The translations under genes and the position numbers were made by a program. A DNA stretch of 46,937 nucleotides from Bradyrhizobium sp. (lineage in GTDB: Bacteria > Pseudomonadota > Alphaproteobacteria > Rhizobiales > Xanthobacteraceae). The stretch's first letter is position 1. Each line of letters opens with the position of its first letter. Positions 44,632 to 46,937 of this stretch are shown piece after piece. Location: assembly GCF_030646015.1 (NCBI RefSeq), contig NZ_JAUSLT010000117.1, forward strand, positions 1-46,937, written 5' to 3'. Under the pieces are notes generated by a model. That model ran no database searches and had not been told where the DNA came from. It was given only the letters and a program-made list of their open reading frames with translations.

Positions 44632-44929
44632 ACCCCGGTTTCAGCCCCTATTGCAGGGCGCGGCGCATCGGTGTCGGTCATGACGGCGTTGCGCGCCTGC
44701 GGCGCTGCGCCGCCGGCCCGAATTCCCCTGCCGCCGCGTCGCGATTGCCGCTCGCGTGTTTCGGGAAGAAATCCCTAAATACAACCAAAATACATCCCTG
44801 AGTTGTGAACCCATTCCACTCCGCGCACGTCAAACGGTCGGAACTTATTGCCGATTGATAACGACGAAATTCCGTCCACAATGGAACGGGGCGATGCGAG
44901 TCGGGCGCGACACCGGCGGGGAAAAAACA

Positions 44930-45379
44930 TTGGTCGAGCAACTCAACGGGCAACGTGTGCGGAATTTTCTCGATGCGTTCTACTCCCGCGATATCGAGGG
45001 CGCACTGGCCTGCTGCACCGACGACGTCGATTTCGTCGCCAACGTCCCCATCGACATCATGCCGCATATGGGCCACCGGCACGGCAAGGCCGCGATGCGG
45101 GAAATGTGGAGCACAATCTACAGCCGCTATTCCGGCATGCGCTACGAGATGACCACCATCGTTACCGAAGGCGACAAGGTCGCGGCGAAGGTTCGCGCAT
45201 TCCTCCACAAGCGGGACAACGACCGGACGATCCAGATCGATATCGCGGCGTTTTACGCCTTTCGCGGCGGCCGGATCGCGCAGATCCGCGAAGTCATGGA
45301 CACATTCGATCTGGTTCAGCAGGTGCTCGAACGCGACGTCGCCGCGGATCTGGCCGGGAACAAGCCGCGCAGGATCTAG
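44930..45379 (+). CDS. NTF2/SnoaL-like protein, paralogue 1
   Basis: A 149-residue cone-shaped NTF2-like protein: VRNFLDAFYSRDIEGALACCTDDVDF, VPIDIMPHMGHRHGKAAMREM, EGDKVAAKVRAFL, IAAFYAFRGGRIAQIREVMDTFDLVQQVLERDV. It is about 60% identical by eye to the next NTF2-like gene, with a conserved leader (GAGTC..ACGCGACACCGGCGG-like in both). By that alignment translation starts at TTG 44930, giving the same 149-residue length; ATG 44894 and 44756 are alternatives. No signal peptide. Could bind or isomerise a small hydrophobic ligand. Confidence 0.72.
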   Translation: MVEQLNGQRVRNFLDAFYSRDIEGALACCTDDVDFVANVPIDIMPHMGHRHGKAAMREMWSTIYSRYSGMRYEMTTIVTEGDKVAAKVRAFLHKRDNDRTIQIDIAAFYAFRGGRIAQIREVMDTFDLVQQVLERDVAADLAGNKPRRI

Positions 45380-45435
45380 TCGAGCTCTAGTCGAGCGGCA
45401 AGCGCGAGTCCGACGCAACACCGGCGGAGAAGACA

Positions 45436-45885
45436 ATGATCGAGCAAATCAACCGGCAGCGAGTGCTGAATCTGTTCGACGCGTTCTACTCCCGCGATCT
45501 CGAGGGCGCGCTGGCCCGCCTCAGCGACGACATCGATTACATGGCGGCCGCGCCGATCGATATCCTGCCGCATCTGGGCCACCGCCAGGGCAAGGCGCAG
45601 ATCCGGGAGATGTGGCAGACCGTCCACACCCGCTATTCCAGCATGCGCTACGAGCTGCCCTATATCGTCGCCGAAGGCGACAAGGTCGCCGCGCTGGTGC
45701 GGGCGTTCTTCCGCAAGAGCGGCAACGACCGAATCGTGCAGTTCGACATCGCGATTTTTTTCACCTTTCGCGACGGCCGCATCACGCAGATCCGCGAGGT
45801 CATCGATTCCTTCGACCTGGTGCAGCAGGTGCTGGAGCGCGACGTCGCCGCGGTTCTGGCCGATACCAAACCCGGGAACAGCTGA
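45436..45885 (+). CDS. NTF2/SnoaL-like protein, paralogue 2
   Basis: A 149-residue tandem copy of paralogue 1: MIEQINRQRVLNLFDAFYSRDLEGAL, APIDILPHLGHRQGKAQIREMW, IVAEGDKVAALVRAF, IAIFFTFRDGRITQIREVIDSFDLVQQVLERDV. GGAG lies six bases before ATG 45436. The 56-bp gap from paralogue 1 repeats that gene's leader, showing that the duplication included the upstream region. Function unknown; the pocket residues PID..P..G are shared with paralogues 1 and 3. Confidence 0.78.
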   Translation: MIEQINRQRVLNLFDAFYSRDLEGALARLSDDIDYMAAAPIDILPHLGHRQGKAQIREMWQTVHTRYSSMRYELPYIVAEGDKVAALVRAFFRKSGNDRIVQFDIAIFFTFRDGRITQIREVIDSFDLVQQVLERDVAAVLADTKPGNS

Positions 45886-46005
45886 GCGCTGCTGCCCCTG
45901 GCGTGCGGCTGGCATTTTATTCGCGACCGCCGCATTGAACCTTCCCGCACCCTGCCGCGACCCATCACGAGGTTTTGCGGCCACCGACACAAAGAAACCA
46001 CATCC

Positions 46006-46267
46006 ATGAAAATTGCGTTGCTTGTCCTGCTCGGCCTGTTGTTGGGGGCGCTGGGCGGCGCGGCACTTGGAATCGGCGCCGGGCTCGCCTGGGTGGAATT
46101 CTTCAAAACCTCGAATTTTGAAGGCTATAGCGGGATGCTGGTGTTCTTCACCTTCATGCCGCTGGGGGCCGCGATCGGCGGGCGGCGCGCTGCTGTTCGG
46201 CGTGATCGCGATTCGCGATGCCGAAATCGCCATCGAGCAGGAGCCGGCGCGCCGGCGCGACCGGTAA
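46006..46267 (+). pseudogene. Two-helix membrane protein with a frameshift
   Basis: Begins MKIALLVLLGLLLGALGGAALGIGAGLAWVEFF, then LVFFTFMPLGAAIGG. At about 46180-46182 the reading frame shifts: the original frame continues as Arg-rich sequence to 46320, while dropping one G restores ALLFGVIAIRDAEIAIEQEPARRRDR to a stop at 46267. Residues on both sides fit one small inner-membrane protein with two glycine-zipper-like helices. Either a real +1 frameshift in a GGCGGGCGGCG tract or a sequencing error. Confidence 0.6.
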
Positions 46268-46442
46268 ACAAGTGGAACAAGCCGCATTTGTGCAATGCAA
46301 AAATGTCCGTTGAGTTTTAGTCAAAGTCTTGTATTTGTAATGCCAACAACGAAGTGCAGCATCTGAGCCAGGCGTCGCGAATGACGCTCATTGCGGCCAT
46401 ATGCTGTTTTTGCCAATTCCAGAGTTTCAGGACCTACATCAA

Positions 46443-46883
46443 ATGACAGAGCACAGTCTCTGGCGTTTTTCGCGCGCGTTGCATCGCGCGATCAATGAAC
46501 GCCGGTTCGAAGACCTCGAAGCCTTGATCGATGACGACGTCGACTGGACCATTTATGGTCCGATCGACATGTTCCCCTTCTTCGGCGCGCGCCGCGGCCG
46601 CGAAGCGGTGGTCGACGTCGTCAGGCAGATCGCGCACAACGTCCGGGTGCACCGCTTCGATCGCGAGACCATCATGCTGGGCGTGGACTCGGCGGCCTCG
46701 ATGCTGCGCTATTCGCTGACCGCGCTGGATTCGGACAAGCCGCTCAGCCTGCGGGTCGCGCACTTCGCGCAATTCAGGGCCGGCCGCCTGCTCAACATCC
46801 GGATCCTGGTCGATACTTTCGACCTGGTGGAGCAGGCGCTCGGCCGTCCGATTCATCTGCCGAAGATGGCGTCGTTCGCGTAA
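46443..46883 (+). CDS. NTF2/SnoaL-like protein, paralogue 3
   Basis: A 146-residue NTF2-like protein, more divergent from the two upstream: DLEALIDDDVDWTIYGPIDMFPFFGARRGREAVVDVV, then AHFAQFRAGRLLNIRILVDTFDLVEQALGRPI. Shares PIDxxPxxGxRxG and FRxGRxxxIRxxxDxFDLVxQxLxR with paralogues 1 and 2. ATG 46443 is chosen over ATG 46401 by alignment. Upstream 46321-46442 holds no obvious promoter motif. Confidence 0.75.
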   Translation: MTEHSLWRFSRALHRAINERRFEDLEALIDDDVDWTIYGPIDMFPFFGARRGREAVVDVVRQIAHNVRVHRFDRETIMLGVDSAASMLRYSLTALDSDKPLSLRVAHFAQFRAGRLLNIRILVDTFDLVEQALGRPIHLPKMASFA

Positions 46884-46937
46884 GTTCGGCCGCCACAATT
46901 TCGCGCCGATGTGCACCCATCAATACCATCGGCAGGC

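Noticed and set aside
46013..46267. Separate 84-codon gene overlapping the small membrane protein in another frame
   Set aside because: Only its C-terminal third is protein-like (ALLFGVIAIRDAEIAIEQ); it is better explained as the frameshifted end of the gene starting at 46006.

Overview
The window reads as chromosome of a Bradyrhizobium-type alphaproteobacterium (Bradyrhizobiaceae). This is inferred from high G+C with strong third-position bias, DUF992 and DUF3606 proteins, a cysteine-type GrdB homologue, an extended UvrB, and many short palindromic intergenic elements of the kind common in that group (GTAGGGCGGGTT, GTAGGGTGGGC and GTAGCCCGGATGGA families). No rRNA, tRNA, CRISPR array, transposase or phage module was seen.

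Layout. 0.3-2.3 kb: an SDR with Phe at the catalytic Tyr position, then an Old Yellow Enzyme homologue. 2.5-3.6 kb: a Tat-exported intradiol-dioxygenase-like protein coupled to a haem-binding ferric-reductase-like membrane protein. 3.7-4.9 kb: two tandem exported DUF992 proteins. 5-10 kb: aspartate aminotransferase, a GT87 membrane glycosyltransferase, a glutathione transferase, a tiny membrane ORF and a PQQ-type sugar dehydrogenase. 10.2-12.3 kb: five small leftward stress-type genes, with an EcfG-like (general stress sigma) promoter before the last two. 12.4-15.6 kb: a crotonase divergent from a GrdB-like protein and a class III CoA-transferase. 15.7-21.1 kb: DMT-type membrane protein, membrane PAS protein, GNAT, PlsC acyltransferase, aldo/keto reductase, cysteine-rich CWC protein and a SagB/nitroreductase-like protein. 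21.0-23.5 kb: TetR regulator divergent from a second crotonase, then a Nu-class GST.

23.8-28.9 kb is the most coherent functional unit. A leftward sitABCD operon (four genes, all joined by 4-bp overlaps) has a solute-binding protein with Mn/Fe-type ligands. It lies divergent from an OprB-type outer-membrane porin. Three copies of TGCGA-N5-TCGCA, resembling Fur/Mur boxes, sit between and around the two starts. Together they suggest a complete envelope route for manganese: porin, binding protein, ABC importer.

28.9-31.5 kb: a TSUP exporter with a small partner, a divergent LysR regulator and two small proteins. 31.7-38.4 kb (leftward): phosphoglucomutase, a large hybrid histidine kinase and an alkylsulfatase. 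38.5-41.6 kb: uvrB, whose N-terminal extension contains an in-frame copy of an intergenic palindromic element. 41.7-42.8 kb: an AT-richer, broken AIPR (abortive infection) gene. 43.2-46.9 kb: a MetX-like hydrolase, a small lysine-rich protein, three NTF2/SnoaL-like paralogues, and a frameshifted two-helix membrane protein between the second and third of them.
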